Shown piece after piece: positions 20,757 through 30,308 of a DNA stretch of 64,000 nt. How positions within the stretch are numbered: position 1 is the stretch's first letter; each line of letters begins with the position of its first letter. Under the pieces are notes generated by a model. It searched no databases, was not told the origin of the DNA, and saw only the letters and a list, made by a program, of their open reading frames with translations. The translations under genes were made by a program, and so were the position numbers. This stretch comes from Lentimicrobiaceae bacterium (GTDB lineage Bacteria > Bacteroidota > Bacteroidia > Bacteroidales > F082): contig PANC01000029.1 of assembly GCA_002708315.1 (NCBI GenBank), positions 1-64,000 of the forward strand. The letters are read 5' to 3'.

Positions 20757-21518
20757 TTATAAAATTTTTGGAAAAATGGCTTTTCTATTCTTGGGATAAT
20801 CAACAAACCTATTATGGTACCACCTATGGTGATCAATTGCTCGTGGAATTAGGTTTGCCATTGTCCAAATTGCAAATGAAAGACTGGGCAGGCACCAACT
20901 CATTAATGCCCAACCTGTCCATTCAATAATTTCTCCAAATAGATTTGGTGATGAAATATAATTAAATAACCACCCTTTTGGAATATAGTAACCTTTTTTG
21001 CCTCCTTTTCGGAGATTAATAAGTTTATTGTCAGACCAGATGTTTATAATCATTCCAATTATAAACATAAATAACCCAATAATAAACCTTGGATCATAGA
21101 ACCATTCATCAGGGTATTCTGGCGTTAGATAGCCAAACCAGTATCCGTTGACATATCCATTCATCATATTGAAAAATATTGCTGAAATAACTATGACTAA
21201 AGGCATTTGATTGGGCTTGGATTTTATTCTTAGAGGAAATATAAATATTCGATTTATGTAATGAATCATGAATAGACCATAAATTATATATAATGGTCCC
21301 GATTTTACGGAGTTACCACTAAAGAATAACCAGGAAAAAATAACAATAACAGGTATTTCCATTAAAAACCATCCTATTCTATTGTTTATTTTTGGTCCCC
21401 AATTACTCGAACTATGTCTGCCATATGGAACTATTATCTTCAATAATAATGGTATCATAAGGATTGCAAGACCTATCCATGCAATTACAATAATATCAAA
21501 TGAATTTTGCGAAATCAT
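20757..21518 (-). CDS. Steroid 5-alpha-reductase-like membrane protein
   Basis: A polytopic membrane protein (six or so hydrophobic segments) whose C-terminal third strongly resembles the 3-oxo-5-alpha-steroid 4-dehydrogenase family: SSPNLFGEIIEWTGWALMSW, then ANLIPRAIDHHRWYH and FVDYPKNRKAIFP, close to the pattern at the end of mammalian SRD5A1 (ANYFGELVEWCGF, HHQWYHEKFEDYPKSRK). The family reduces delta-4 double bonds of 3-oxosteroids, or of polyprenols (SRD5A3), with NADPH. I prefer the ATG at 21518 (MISQNSF), 2 bases after the upstream stop; a start 30 bases earlier would overlap the upstream gene by 28 bases. The natural substrate in this bacterium is unknown. Confidence 0.8.
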   Translation of the reverse strand: MISQNSFDIIVIAWIGLAILMIPLLLKIIVPYGRHSSSNWGPKINNRIGWFLMEIPVIVIFSWLFFSGNSVKSGPLYIIYGLFMIHYINRIFIFPLRIKSKPNQMPLVIVISAIFFNMMNGYVNGYWFGYLTPEYPDEWFYDPRFIIGLFMFIIGMIINIWSDNKLINLRKGGKKGYYIPKGWLFNYISSPNLFGEIIEWTGWALMSWCLPSLSFAIWTMANLIPRAIDHHRWYHNRFVDYPKNRKAIFPKIL

Positions 21519-21520
21519 AG

Positions 21521-22510
21521 TTAAATAAATTTGTGTTGTTTCATCCAAGTATATGTATCGTGTAATGTAATATTTAGAGGCCTTGACTTAAATCCTATAT
21601 CTGCTTTGGCTTTATCACTTGAAATTTTTCTGTTACCCGATTGAATAATTAAAAGTGACTCTCTTGTGTAAATGGGTTTTGAGCCAATTAGTATGGAATA
21701 TAATCCCATAAAAGGAATGCCAATTCTAGCCAACCAAATGGGAATCACGGGTAGTTTCTTGTTTTTATCACTTACTAAAAAGAATAGGTCGGAAAATTCT
21801 TTTATACTAACCCAACTACCTCCTAATATATATCGGTTCCCAGGTTTTCCCATTTCAATACAATTGATGGTTGCAACTACCACATCTCTTACATCAACCC
21901 AGTTATATCCTCCCGGAACAATGGCGGGAATTTTCCCTCTGTATGCCATTATTAAAAACTCACCCATTAATGATGGCTGATGATCTTCTGGTCCTATTAT
22001 CGATGTAGGATTTAAACTTATTACATTGAACGATGGTGAATTTTGTTTCATTACCCATTGTTCAGATAAGGCTTTTGTTCTTTCATAGTTTAATTTAGAA
22101 TTAGTTGCCAATTCTTTGCTTTCATTCATTTGAATGTCGATTGGTTCTTGAACCAATGCATGAATTGTGCTAAAGTGAATAAATCGTTTTACCTTTCCCT
22201 TCTTAGCAGCTCTAACAAGGTTCATTGTGCCCAAGACATTAGTTTGATGCACCTTTTTCTTTGATTCCTGGCCTATTGATATAATGGCAGCTAAGTGTAT
22301 AACTACATCCAAACCTTTGCAGAATTCGATCAAAGATTCTTCGTCTAACAAACTACCTTTTACCTCCGTTATTCTAGAGTTTTTATAGCTTAAGGTTGAT
22401 TTGTGAATTAGGACTTTAACACTTCTATTTAATTTACATAGTTCTCTAACAAGGTTTAAACCAACGTGACCTGTTGCGCCTGTAATGCCTATCCGTAAGC
22501 TATTCATCAA
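21521..22510 (-). CDS. NAD-dependent epimerase/dehydratase (3-beta-HSD / dihydroflavonol-reductase-like)
   Basis: An extended short-chain dehydrogenase of 329 residues: N-terminal NAD(P)-binding GITGATGHVGLNLV, the HLAAIIS motif, a catalytic YERTK (YxxxK), and SLNPTSIIGPED. The overall pattern is that of the 3-beta-hydroxysteroid dehydrogenase/dihydroflavonol 4-reductase branch rather than sugar-nucleotide epimerases. It immediately precedes the steroid-reductase-like gene (2 bases between stop and ATG), so the two are translated together and may act on the same lipid. An alternative start at the second Met changes only one residue. Confidence 0.82.
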   Translation of the reverse strand: MMNSLRIGITGATGHVGLNLVRELCKLNRSVKVLIHKSTLSYKNSRITEVKGSLLDEESLIEFCKGLDVVIHLAAIISIGQESKKKVHQTNVLGTMNLVRAAKKGKVKRFIHFSTIHALVQEPIDIQMNESKELATNSKLNYERTKALSEQWVMKQNSPSFNVISLNPTSIIGPEDHQPSLMGEFLIMAYRGKIPAIVPGGYNWVDVRDVVVATINCIEMGKPGNRYILGGSWVSIKEFSDLFFLVSDKNKKLPVIPIWLARIGIPFMGLYSILIGSKPIYTRESLLIIQSGNRKISSDKAKADIGFKSRPLNITLHDTYTWMKQHKFI

Positions 22511-22597
22511 TATTCAAGTATAGTATTGGAACGATATAATTAATATTTATAACTAAGCTGATTAAGGCTAAAATTGCTAAAAAACCTGCAATCAACT

Positions 22598-24106
22598 TTA
22601 TAGTTTCTTAAGTATTATCCTAAACGTGGTGCCTTTTCCCACAATAGAAGACTTTACAAAAACCTTTCCTTTGTGGTAATCATTAATAATTCTTTTTGCA
22701 AGGGATAGACCAAGTCCCCAACCTCTTTTCTTGCTTGTATATCCCGGATTGAAGATTGCTTTAATCTCGCTGGATGATATGCCTTTTCCAGTATCACTTA
22801 TGTCTATTAAAACATTCTTGTTATCATCAATTATATTAATTGTAATTTGGCCCTTACCTGACATTGCATCAATGGCATTTTTGCATAGGTTCTCAATAAC
22901 CCAGCTGAAAAGAGAGCCGTTAATAGGAATACTTAATTTACCTTCTTTATCATAGTCTAAGTTGTATGAAATCTTTTTTGATGTTCTAGGCCTGAGGTAT
23001 GAAATACTATCGTTAAGTATTTTTACAATATTTTCATTGCTAAGAGTTGGAGTAGATCCTATTTTGGAGAACCTTTCAGATATCATATCTAATCTTTTAA
23101 CATCTTTCTCAATTTCATCTGCAGCCTGTTGAGGGTTTGCACCTTCTATTTTTAATAACTCTAACCAAGCCATGATTGATGATAGGGGAGTTCCAATCTG
23201 ATGAGCTGTTTCTCTGGCCATCCCAGCCCAAACACGATTTTGCTCTGATCTTCTTGCGAAGCTGAACAAAAGGTATGCAATGAAAGCAAATAAAGCAATT
23301 ATTAATATTTGAGTGATCGGAAAGTATTTGATTATGGTAAGTAGTTCTGAGTCCTGATAAAATATGTAGGATGTCCCCTGTTCTCCAAGGTTAACTATTA
23401 TAGGATTGTTTTCATCCTCCATTTCCTCTAGCTTATCATCTACGTATGCAGAATCAGACATTTTAATATCAGCCAAATTACCGTACATTACAACGTTCTC
23501 CTTAGTACTATCAGTTATTATAACAGGGACACTTGAAGAGTTTAAAGCAACTTCCTCCATGAATGAGGTTACGTAGTTATTTAAAACACTCTTCAATTCG
23601 GAGAAAAACCTAGAGTCTTTATAGTATAGGTAGTGTTTCATTGTTGGTAAGAACTGGACAGATATGGGGTCATAAACTGAAAACTCATCAAGTGCTTCTC
23701 CATCAAGACTCAATAAGGTATCATATCTAGTCTCAAGGTTTTTGGTCTCGATAATTTCTCCTTTGGTATTTGTCAAAATTATAGGAACTGTATTATTATT
23801 TTTTATTACCTCCAAGTAAAACGTTAACTCTGATTGATCGTCATCCAATAGCTGCTTATATACATTTGCAAGTAATTCGACTCTCTCTCTTTCCTGCTCT
23901 TGGAGCTGTCCAAACAAAAATTCAGTATATTTAACCAGATTTGCTTTTCTCTGTACAGCTTCTGCCCATAGCTTTACATTTTTGCGCTCTTCGGTGGCAA
24001 ACTTCTTAACTATTAAATTTGTATAAAACAAGGATAAACCTATTATTACAAGGCCCAAAATAGTTAGCACAATCTTCCAAATTCTTTTTCTAGTGTAAAT
24101 ATCCAT
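22598..24106 (-). CDS. Membrane sensor histidine kinase
   Basis: Two membrane segments (about residues 10-28 and 265-283 from this start) flank a periplasmic sensor region of some 235 residues. The cytoplasmic part has the H-box MARETAHQIGTPLSS (phosphorylated His about residue 302), the N-box ENLCKNAIDAM, G1 DISDTGKGIS and G2 GWGLGLSLAKRI. There is no obvious HAMP domain. No response regulator is adjacent, so it is an orphan and its signal is unknown. I start at the ATG at 24106 (MDIYTRKR). A -7-like box (TAACTTTG, 24138-24131) lies so close to the earlier ATG at 24127 that starting there would make the mRNA leaderless. Confidence 0.88.
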   Translation of the reverse strand: MDIYTRKRIWKIVLTILGLVIIGLSLFYTNLIVKKFATEERKNVKLWAEAVQRKANLVKYTEFLFGQLQEQERERVELLANVYKQLLDDDQSELTFYLEVIKNNNTVPIILTNTKGEIIETKNLETRYDTLLSLDGEALDEFSVYDPISVQFLPTMKHYLYYKDSRFFSELKSVLNNYVTSFMEEVALNSSSVPVIITDSTKENVVMYGNLADIKMSDSAYVDDKLEEMEDENNPIIVNLGEQGTSYIFYQDSELLTIIKYFPITQILIIALFAFIAYLLFSFARRSEQNRVWAGMARETAHQIGTPLSSIMAWLELLKIEGANPQQAADEIEKDVKRLDMISERFSKIGSTPTLSNENIVKILNDSISYLRPRTSKKISYNLDYDKEGKLSIPINGSLFSWVIENLCKNAIDAMSGKGQITINIIDDNKNVLIDISDTGKGISSSEIKAIFNPGYTSKKRGWGLGLSLAKRIINDYHKGKVFVKSSIVGKGTTFRIILKKL

Positions 24107-24205
24107 GGAATGAGTCCAGTTTTTCATTAACAAAGTTAAAACTAATTATGATTTACAATATTGTGCTAGATGTGGCTAAAGAAAATTATACATCAAAATA
24201 TTATT

Positions 24206-24213
24206 TAGCTTTG
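24206..24213 (+). promoter_or_regulatory. Possible -7 box of the M49-like peptidase gene
   Basis: TAGCTTTG matches TAnnTTTG, 39 bases before the ATG at 24253. This agrees with translation starting at 24253 rather than at the upstream in-frame ATG at 24148. No clear -33 element. Confidence 0.4.
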
Positions 24214-24252
24214 CTCATTCTCAAAATTATTAACGCTTTTAAATTTAAACAA

Positions 24253-25887
24253 ATGAAAAAGATAAATGTTATCTTATCTATGCTTGCCATAGTAGTTGTT
24301 CTTACATCATGTGATTCAGCAACTAATAAGGCAAAAGAGGAAAAGCCATATGAAATGAAAAAATATGCTAAAGTAAAATTAACAGCTGATATTACCCATT
24401 TAAGTGATAATCAGAAAGAAATGTTAAAATTTTTATTTGAAGCGGCAACAATTATGGATGATATTTTTTGGGTTGAGAATGTTGATGAAAAGGAAGCTTT
24501 CCTTATGGGAATTGATGACCCAAAACTCATAGATTATGCTGAAATTAACTATGGCCCTTGGGATGAGCTTAATAACCTTGAAACTTTTATTCCAGGTTAC
24601 GGAGCAAAACCTGCAGGAGCTCAATTCTATCCTGAAGATATGACCATCGAGGAATTTGAAAAATATAACGATCCTAATAAATCCAGTTTGTATACTCTTA
24701 TTAGAAGAAATGCAGAAACTGCTAAGTTAGAAACAGTATGGTATCATGACGGATTCAAAGAAAGAACTAATAAAGCGGCCGCATTGCTCGCAAAAGCATC
24801 AGAGTTAGCAGAAGATCCAGGCTTCAAGAAATATCTAAACCTGAGATCTCAGGCTCTTTTAACGGATGAATATTTTAATAGTGATATTGCATGGCTTGAT
24901 ATGAAAGATAATCAAATTGATATGGTAGTAGGTCCTATTGAAAATTATACAGATGGTTTATTTGGTTATAAAGCAGCTCATGAGGCATACATACTAATTA
25001 AGGATGTTGAATGGAGTAATAAGCTATCACAATATGCCAAGTATTTACCAGAATTGCAAACGGAATTACCTGTTGATATCAAATATAAAAGTGAAGTGCC
25101 TGGTTCAGATGCACAACTTAATGCATATGATGTAATTTATTATGCTGGTGATTGTAATATGGCTGGAAAAACAATTGCAATAAATCTTCCAAATGATGAA
25201 AAGGTTCAGTTGGAGAAAGGAACCCGTAAGCTTCAATTAAAAAATACCATGAAAGCTAAGTTTGATAAAATACTTGTGCCCATATCTAAGGAGCTTATAG
25301 CAACTGATCAAAGAAAGCACATAACTTTTGATGCATTTTTTTCAAATACCATGTTTCATGAAGTTGCACATGGTATGGGTATAAAGAACACAATAAATGG
25401 AGGTGAAACTGTAAGAAAAGCTTTGAAGGAAAAATATTCAGCAATTGAAGAGGGGAAAGCTGATATTTTAGGTTTATTCCTTGTTACAAGGTTAAATGAA
25501 ATGGGTGTATTCACTGAAACAGATTTAATGGACAACTATGTTACATTTATGGCTGGAATATTTCGCTCAGTTCGCTTTGGAGCATCTAGTGCTCATGGTA
25601 TGGCCAATATGCTGAGATTTAAATTCTTTCTTGAAAAGGGTGCTTTTACCCGTGATGATAATGGCACTTATTCCATTGATTTTGAGAAAATGAAGCTGGC
25701 ATCGAATGAACTTACTGAAAAGATACTAGTAATTCAGGGAGATGGGAATTATGAAGCTGCCAAGGAATGGATTGAAACTGATGGTAAGATAAGCACTCAA
25801 CTGCAACAAGACTTGGACAGAGTGAATTCTCTTGGAATACCCTCTGATATTTATTTTGAGCAAGGTCCAAATGTACTAGGCCTTTAG
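24253..25887 (+). CDS. Exported M49-family (dipeptidyl peptidase III-like) zinc metallopeptidase lipoprotein
   Basis: Starts with a lipoprotein signal, MKKINVILSMLAIVVVLTSC, cysteine at the lipobox, followed by an acidic, lysine-rich linker. The zinc site is visible as HEVAHG (His369, Glu370, His373 in this numbering), with the third-ligand region EEGKADILGLF about 30 residues later. This pattern belongs to Bacteroidota zinc hydrolases related to peptidase M49, although classical DPP III has HELLGH. It would act in the periplasm or on the outer membrane on short peptides. It heads a run of three exported peptidase genes on the plus strand. 544 residues; the exact substrate is unclear. Confidence 0.78.
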   Translation: MKKINVILSMLAIVVVLTSCDSATNKAKEEKPYEMKKYAKVKLTADITHLSDNQKEMLKFLFEAATIMDDIFWVENVDEKEAFLMGIDDPKLIDYAEINYGPWDELNNLETFIPGYGAKPAGAQFYPEDMTIEEFEKYNDPNKSSLYTLIRRNAETAKLETVWYHDGFKERTNKAAALLAKASELAEDPGFKKYLNLRSQALLTDEYFNSDIAWLDMKDNQIDMVVGPIENYTDGLFGYKAAHEAYILIKDVEWSNKLSQYAKYLPELQTELPVDIKYKSEVPGSDAQLNAYDVIYYAGDCNMAGKTIAINLPNDEKVQLEKGTRKLQLKNTMKAKFDKILVPISKELIATDQRKHITFDAFFSNTMFHEVAHGMGIKNTINGGETVRKALKEKYSAIEEGKADILGLFLVTRLNEMGVFTETDLMDNYVTFMAGIFRSVRFGASSAHGMANMLRFKFFLEKGAFTRDDNGTYSIDFEKMKLASNELTEKILVIQGDGNYEAAKEWIETDGKISTQLQQDLDRVNSLGIPSDIYFEQGPNVLGL

Positions 25888-25945
25888 AATTAGAATCTTA
25901 CTCGAGAGCTGAAGAAAAAACAGATATGATTCTAAAATTAGATAA

Positions 25946-25953
25946 TATTTTTG
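25946..25953 (+). promoter_or_regulatory. Possible -7 box of the S33 peptidase gene
   Basis: TATTTTTG matches TAnnTTTG, about 57 bases before the ATG at 26010. It supports the internal start over the in-frame ATG at 25926, which would lie upstream of the transcript. Confidence 0.4.
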
Positions 25954-26009
25954 CTGTAGAACTATCAAGCCATATTAACATCTACAATTCAAGTCTTATC
26001 AATAATAAT

Positions 26010-27056
26010 ATGCGTAAAATGAAAAAAATATCATTACTTTTTATTGGTTCTCTTTTTTTAATTAGTTGCTCTAATGTCAAGGATACCAATAGTGAAACAG
26101 AGATTAGAAAAAGCTATTTAGACTATTCGGATAGGGATGATAAATTTACTGGTGGAATTAAGATGATACCCATTGAAACGCCCGTTGGAGAATTTAAAGT
26201 TTGGACGAAGCGAGTTGGTAATAATCCAGACATAAAAGTTTTGTTACTTCATGGTGGACCGGGCAGCACGCATGTAGATTTTGTATGTTTTGAGTCTTAC
26301 TTTCCACATGCAAATATTGAATTCTATTATTATGATCAGCTGGAATCAGGGTATAGTGATAATCCTAATGATAGCAGTCTTTGGAATATTGATAGATTCG
26401 TAGATGAAGTTGAGCAAGTAAGATTAGCACTGGGTTTAAACAATACAAATTTTTATCTATATGGGCAATCATGGGGAGGTATATTAGCTATGGAGTATGC
26501 TCTAAAATATCAAAAGAATCTAAAAGGGTTGATAATATCAAATATGGTTTCTTCAATACCCTCATACAACAAATATGCAAATGACGTTTTAGGCCCCCAA
26601 CTACCACCTGAAGTCTTAGCAGAAATACGTGAAATTGAAGCTGCTGAAGATTATAATAATCCAAGATACATGGAACTCCTTCTCGAACATTACTACACTA
26701 AGCATGCTTTGAGAATACCATATGAAGACTGGCCTGAACCAGTAATTAGAGGTTTCTCATCACTAAATAATGAGATATATCTTAAAATGCAGGGGCCAAG
26801 TGAGTTTGGTTCAGTAGGTGATGCAACTTTGAAAAACTGGGACAGATCAAAAGATCTACACAAAATTAGTGTGCCTACGCTAACAATTGGAGGAAAATAC
26901 GATACAATGGATCCTGAGCATATGGAGTGGATGGCAAGTGAAGTTAAGAATGGAAGATATTTATATTGTCCAAATGGAAGTCACTTGGCTTTTTATGATG
27001 ACCAGGAAACTTATTTTACCGGGTTAATTCAATTTATTAATGATGTTAATCATTAG
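26010..27056 (+). CDS. Proline iminopeptidase-type S33 peptidase, lipoprotein
   Basis: An alpha/beta-hydrolase with the prolyl-aminopeptidase signature: oxyanion-hole HGGPGSTH, nucleophile elbow GQSWGG (serine), acid in GGKYDTMDPEH and histidine in PNGSHLAFYDD. The N-terminus is a lipoprotein signal with lipobox LISC, so the enzyme is expected in the periplasm. Family members release N-terminal proline from peptides. Start: the ATG at 26010 (MRKMKKIS) or 26019 (MKKIS); both keep the signal. It lies between the M49-like and S46 peptidases. Other S33 hydrolase activities cannot be excluded. Confidence 0.85.
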   Translation: MRKMKKISLLFIGSLFLISCSNVKDTNSETEIRKSYLDYSDRDDKFTGGIKMIPIETPVGEFKVWTKRVGNNPDIKVLLLHGGPGSTHVDFVCFESYFPHANIEFYYYDQLESGYSDNPNDSSLWNIDRFVDEVEQVRLALGLNNTNFYLYGQSWGGILAMEYALKYQKNLKGLIISNMVSSIPSYNKYANDVLGPQLPPEVLAEIREIEAAEDYNNPRYMELLLEHYYTKHALRIPYEDWPEPVIRGFSSLNNEIYLKMQGPSEFGSVGDATLKNWDRSKDLHKISVPTLTIGGKYDTMDPEHMEWMASEVKNGRYLYCPNGSHLAFYDDQETYFTGLIQFINDVNH

Positions 27057-27161
27057 AGGTCTTTTTAAAAAATATAGATAAGGTTAACTAATCAAATTGT
27101 TTAAGAAAAAAACAAGGCATTTCATTTAAGATAGCAAATATATGATTGATGAAATACAAAG

Positions 27162-27169
27162 TAGATTTG
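27162..27169 (+). promoter_or_regulatory. Possible -7 box of the S46 peptidase gene
   Basis: TAGATTTG matches TAnnTTTG, 44 bases before the ATG at 27214. No -33 partner at good spacing. Confidence 0.35.
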
Positions 27170-27213
27170 GAAAAATAAATGTACCTATACCATAATTAAA
27201 AAATTATATTAAT

Positions 27214-29415
27214 ATGAAAAAATTATCTTTTATTTTAACATTTGTGATTCTATTTTCCTGCGTCAAGTTAAAGGCAGATGAGGGTATGTGGTTACCTATA
27301 TTTCTCGAAAGGCTTAACTATACTGATATGCAAGAAATGGGACTGCAACTAACACCAGAAGAAATATATAGTGTTAACAATGCTAGTTTGAAAGATGCCA
27401 TTGTGGGTCTTGCAAGCAGTCCAACTCCTCAAGGATTTTTCTGTACAGCGGAGATAGTATCACCCGAAGGTTTGATGTTTACAAACCATCATTGTGGGTA
27501 TGGTCAAATTCAGGAACACAGTACCACTGATCATGACTATCTAGCCGATGGGTTTTGGGCCATGAATAAATCAGAAGAGTTGCCAAATGAAGGATTAACA
27601 GCTTCAGTACTTTATAGGATGGAAGATGTAACAGATAGTATAATTCCGATGTTGTCGGATACTTTGTCAGGCAATGACAGGTCTTCAAAAATTAAGGAAA
27701 TTACATCAAGACTAAAAAAAGATGCTTCAGAGGAAGGTAAATACAATGTTGTAATAAAAAGTTTTTTCAGTGGAAATGAATACTATATGTTTGTTTATGA
27801 GGTGTATAAAGATGTAAGGTTAGTCGGTGCTCCTCCATCTTCAATTGGAAAATTTGGAGGCGACACTGATAACTGGATGTGGCCGCGACATACAGGTGAT
27901 TTTGCAATATTTAGAATATATACTGCTCCAGATGGGAGTCCGGCTGAATACTCAGATGAAAATATACCTCTTAAACCAAAGCACTTTCTTCCCATTAATT
28001 TAGCTCCTGTTAAGCAAAATGAATTTTCAATGATATGGGGTTTCCCTGGAGGAACAGAAAGAAACCTAACTTCATCAGGTATAGAGTTTAAGGTTAATGA
28101 TTTCTACCCTCCCATAGTTGAAGTTTTTGGTAAGAAACTGGAAGTATGGAAAGACCATATGAGTGCAGATCAGGAGGTGAAAATTAAATATGCTACAGAC
28201 TATGCGGGAATTGCAAATGCTTGGAAGTTGTTTATTGGTCAAGATAAAGGTATTAAAGACTTGGATCTTTACAATGAAAAAAATGCCTTTGAAGTAGAAT
28301 TCCAATTATGGGTAGAAGCTGATTCTAGCAGAAATGAAAAATATGGAGAGGTTCTTGAAATAATTAATAAATCCAATAGCGATATGTCCAATGGGTATTC
28401 AACTTTAATTTATGCAAGTATTTCAGGATCTGGAGGTGCTGATTTAATAGGATATGCAGGTAAATTTGGTGCTCTAAAATCATTTATGGAAAAATATAAA
28501 GAAGAGAAGGATAAAAAGAAAAAAGAAACAAAGAAGAAGAAGTTAGATAAGGAAGTTGACAAATTAATGGGAATGTCAGTTGAACATTTCGAAAATTATG
28601 ATATGCTAACTGATGAGGATGTATTTGCAGCCATGACAGAAATGTACTACGAAGAAATCCCATCAGATATGCATCCAGCGCTTTTGACTAAGTTGGTGGA
28701 TAAATTCAAAGGAGACTTTCCAAAAATAGCAGCTTATGTTTTTGACAAGTCTAATTTCTCATCAGAATCAAAGGTTGAAGCTTTTTTGGCAAAACCATCA
28801 CTTAAGGCTTTGGATAAGGATCCAGCTTTTATCTTGGCAAATGAGTTCAGATCTTCTTTAATGGCAGCATCTCAAAAAATTAATAGGGGAGGTAATGATA
28901 CCGAAATAGCCGAAAGGTTATATGTTGAGGGTATAATGGAAATGCAACCTGATAAAAATTTCTATCCTGATGCAAACTCAACACTTAGATTTACCTATGG
29001 AGAAGTTTTGGATTACTATCCAAGAGATGCTGTTCATTTTGATTATGTAACTCATCTCAGCGGTGTTATGGATAAGGAAGACCCGGATAGTGATGAATTT
29101 ATTGTTCCCAATAAGTTAAAGGAATTATATGAATCAAAGGATTATGGTATATATGGTGAAGATGGTAAAATGATTGTTTGCTATCTATCAAATAATGATA
29201 TTACGGGTGGAAATTCTGGATCACCTGTTATGAATGGTAAGGGAGAGCTAAAAGGAATTGCATTTGATGGGAATTGGGAGGCGATGAGCAGTGATATTGC
29301 TTTTGCACCAGATCTTCAGCGAACCATTGTTGTAGACATACATTATGTTTTATTTATTATGGATAAATATGCTGGAGCTAGTCATTTGGTAGATGAGCTA
29401 ACCATTAATCGGTAA
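27214..29415 (+). CDS. S46-family dipeptidyl peptidase (DPP7 type)
   Basis: A 733-residue exported serine peptidase with an N-terminal signal. The catalytic triad regions are all present: histidine in NHHCGYGQIQ, aspartate in GGDTDNWMWPRHTGDF, and serine in TGGNSGSPVMNG. Downstream, FDGNWEAMSSD carries glycine at the S1 position where DPP11 enzymes have arginine (FDRNWE), which points to DPP7-like preference for hydrophobic P1 residues rather than Asp/Glu. DPP7 releases dipeptides in the periplasm of Bacteroidota. A lysine/glutamate-rich helix (about residues 428-455) matches the family's helical cap. Last of the three peptidase genes, ending at a hairpin terminator. Confidence 0.93.
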   Translation: MKKLSFILTFVILFSCVKLKADEGMWLPIFLERLNYTDMQEMGLQLTPEEIYSVNNASLKDAIVGLASSPTPQGFFCTAEIVSPEGLMFTNHHCGYGQIQEHSTTDHDYLADGFWAMNKSEELPNEGLTASVLYRMEDVTDSIIPMLSDTLSGNDRSSKIKEITSRLKKDASEEGKYNVVIKSFFSGNEYYMFVYEVYKDVRLVGAPPSSIGKFGGDTDNWMWPRHTGDFAIFRIYTAPDGSPAEYSDENIPLKPKHFLPINLAPVKQNEFSMIWGFPGGTERNLTSSGIEFKVNDFYPPIVEVFGKKLEVWKDHMSADQEVKIKYATDYAGIANAWKLFIGQDKGIKDLDLYNEKNAFEVEFQLWVEADSSRNEKYGEVLEIINKSNSDMSNGYSTLIYASISGSGGADLIGYAGKFGALKSFMEKYKEEKDKKKKETKKKKLDKEVDKLMGMSVEHFENYDMLTDEDVFAAMTEMYYEEIPSDMHPALLTKLVDKFKGDFPKIAAYVFDKSNFSSESKVEAFLAKPSLKALDKDPAFILANEFRSSLMAASQKINRGGNDTEIAERLYVEGIMEMQPDKNFYPDANSTLRFTYGEVLDYYPRDAVHFDYVTHLSGVMDKEDPDSDEFIVPNKLKELYESKDYGIYGEDGKMIVCYLSNNDITGGNSGSPVMNGKGELKGIAFDGNWEAMSSDIAFAPDLQRTIVVDIHYVLFIMDKYAGASHLVDELTINR

Positions 29416-29472
29416 TCATTATCATAGGATAGTTTAAATAATTAAACTTTAAATATCTAAATGGAATTTTGA

Positions 29473-29495
29473 AGGGAGCTTGCTCCCTCTTTTTA
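29473..29495 (+). terminator. Terminator of the S46 peptidase gene
   Basis: A 7-bp perfect stem (agggagc / gctccct) with a 2-base loop, then a T-rich tail. It lies between converging genes and runs up to the stop codon of the GNAT gene. Confidence 0.7.
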
Positions 29496-30167
29496 TTGTG
29501 ATTTGAAATATAAGGTTTTCAGACCATTCCTATCATCTATTTTTGCAATACTGCCGTTGTTGAGTTTGTTAAAAAAGAATTCAGCAAACCCATTTAAGTT
29601 ATCATGCTCTTCAAACTCCAGTATGGTATCGTCATTGCCTATTAACTTTAGGAATGCTCCTCGTATAAATTTTGACTTTGAGATATATGTCTCCTTTGTC
29701 ATTTTGTATAGCTGATTTTCTTTTTCTTCCTGTCCTTCACATATTTTAAAACCCAGAAGTTTATTATATCTCTTAGCTCTGTGGTTTGATTTAAGTATGC
29801 GGGCATAAGCAGTTAGCCCAAATGTCATAACACCTAACTCTCCAAAAATTAGAACAGCTATCATGGGTATGTGGGTGTTGAGATAATTTTTATCCCAAAT
29901 AAAGATACCAGTCTCCATGGCATTATTATCCCAATCAATATCTCTTCCATTTATCAAACCAATTTTCTCTCCTTTGTATTCGATAATGAAGTATAAGTTG
30001 TAGGTGTTATCAATAGTCTTAAACCATTTTTCTTGCATTTCAGGAGTTATAATCTCCTTGAATTCCATGAACTGGCTGACATCATTGGAGTTGCGATGTT
30101 TTCTAACAAGCTCAATGTCACTATGAGTTAAGCGTCTAAAAACTATATTTCCTTTGCTAATAAGCAT
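29493..30167 (-). CDS. GNAT-family N-acetyltransferase
   Basis: The N-terminal 150 residues follow the GNAT fold: FRRLTHSDIELVRKHRNS, EYKGEKIGLINGRDIDWDNNAMETGIFI and the region ending in SNHRAKRYNKLLGFKICEG, which resembles RimJ/RimL and PseH-type enzymes (the N..A.R.Y.KLGF motif). About 70 further C-terminal residues have no recognisable domain. The acceptor could be a protein N-terminus, an amino sugar or an antibiotic; nothing in context decides. It stands alone, convergent with the S46 peptidase gene. Confidence 0.72.
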   Translation of the reverse strand: MLISKGNIVFRRLTHSDIELVRKHRNSNDVSQFMEFKEIITPEMQEKWFKTIDNTYNLYFIIEYKGEKIGLINGRDIDWDNNAMETGIFIWDKNYLNTHIPMIAVLIFGELGVMTFGLTAYARILKSNHRAKRYNKLLGFKICEGQEEKENQLYKMTKETYISKSKFIRGAFLKLIGNDDTILEFEEHDNLNGFAEFFFNKLNNGSIAKIDDRNGLKTLYFKSQ

Positions 30168-30264
30168 ATTATGGCAAAGGTAAGTTTAAATAATATTGAG
30201 TCGTTTCCAATTTTAAAAATTTATGTTAATTTCTCGGTGTGATACCATAATTAATTTATATTAT

Positions 30265-30272
30265 TATTTTTG
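30265..30272 (+). promoter_or_regulatory. Possible -7 box of the carbonic anhydrase gene
   Basis: TATTTTTG matches TAnnTTTG, 36 bases before the ATG at 30309. -33 element weak. Confidence 0.4.
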
Positions 30273-30308
30273 AAATAATTTATTTCTAAAACTAACAACA
30301 AAAACAAG

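Noticed and set aside
20648..20836. Small minus-strand frame of 62 codons before dxs
   Set aside because: It overlaps the end of the steroid-reductase-like gene in another frame and shows no family resemblance; the gap to dxs is otherwise plain.
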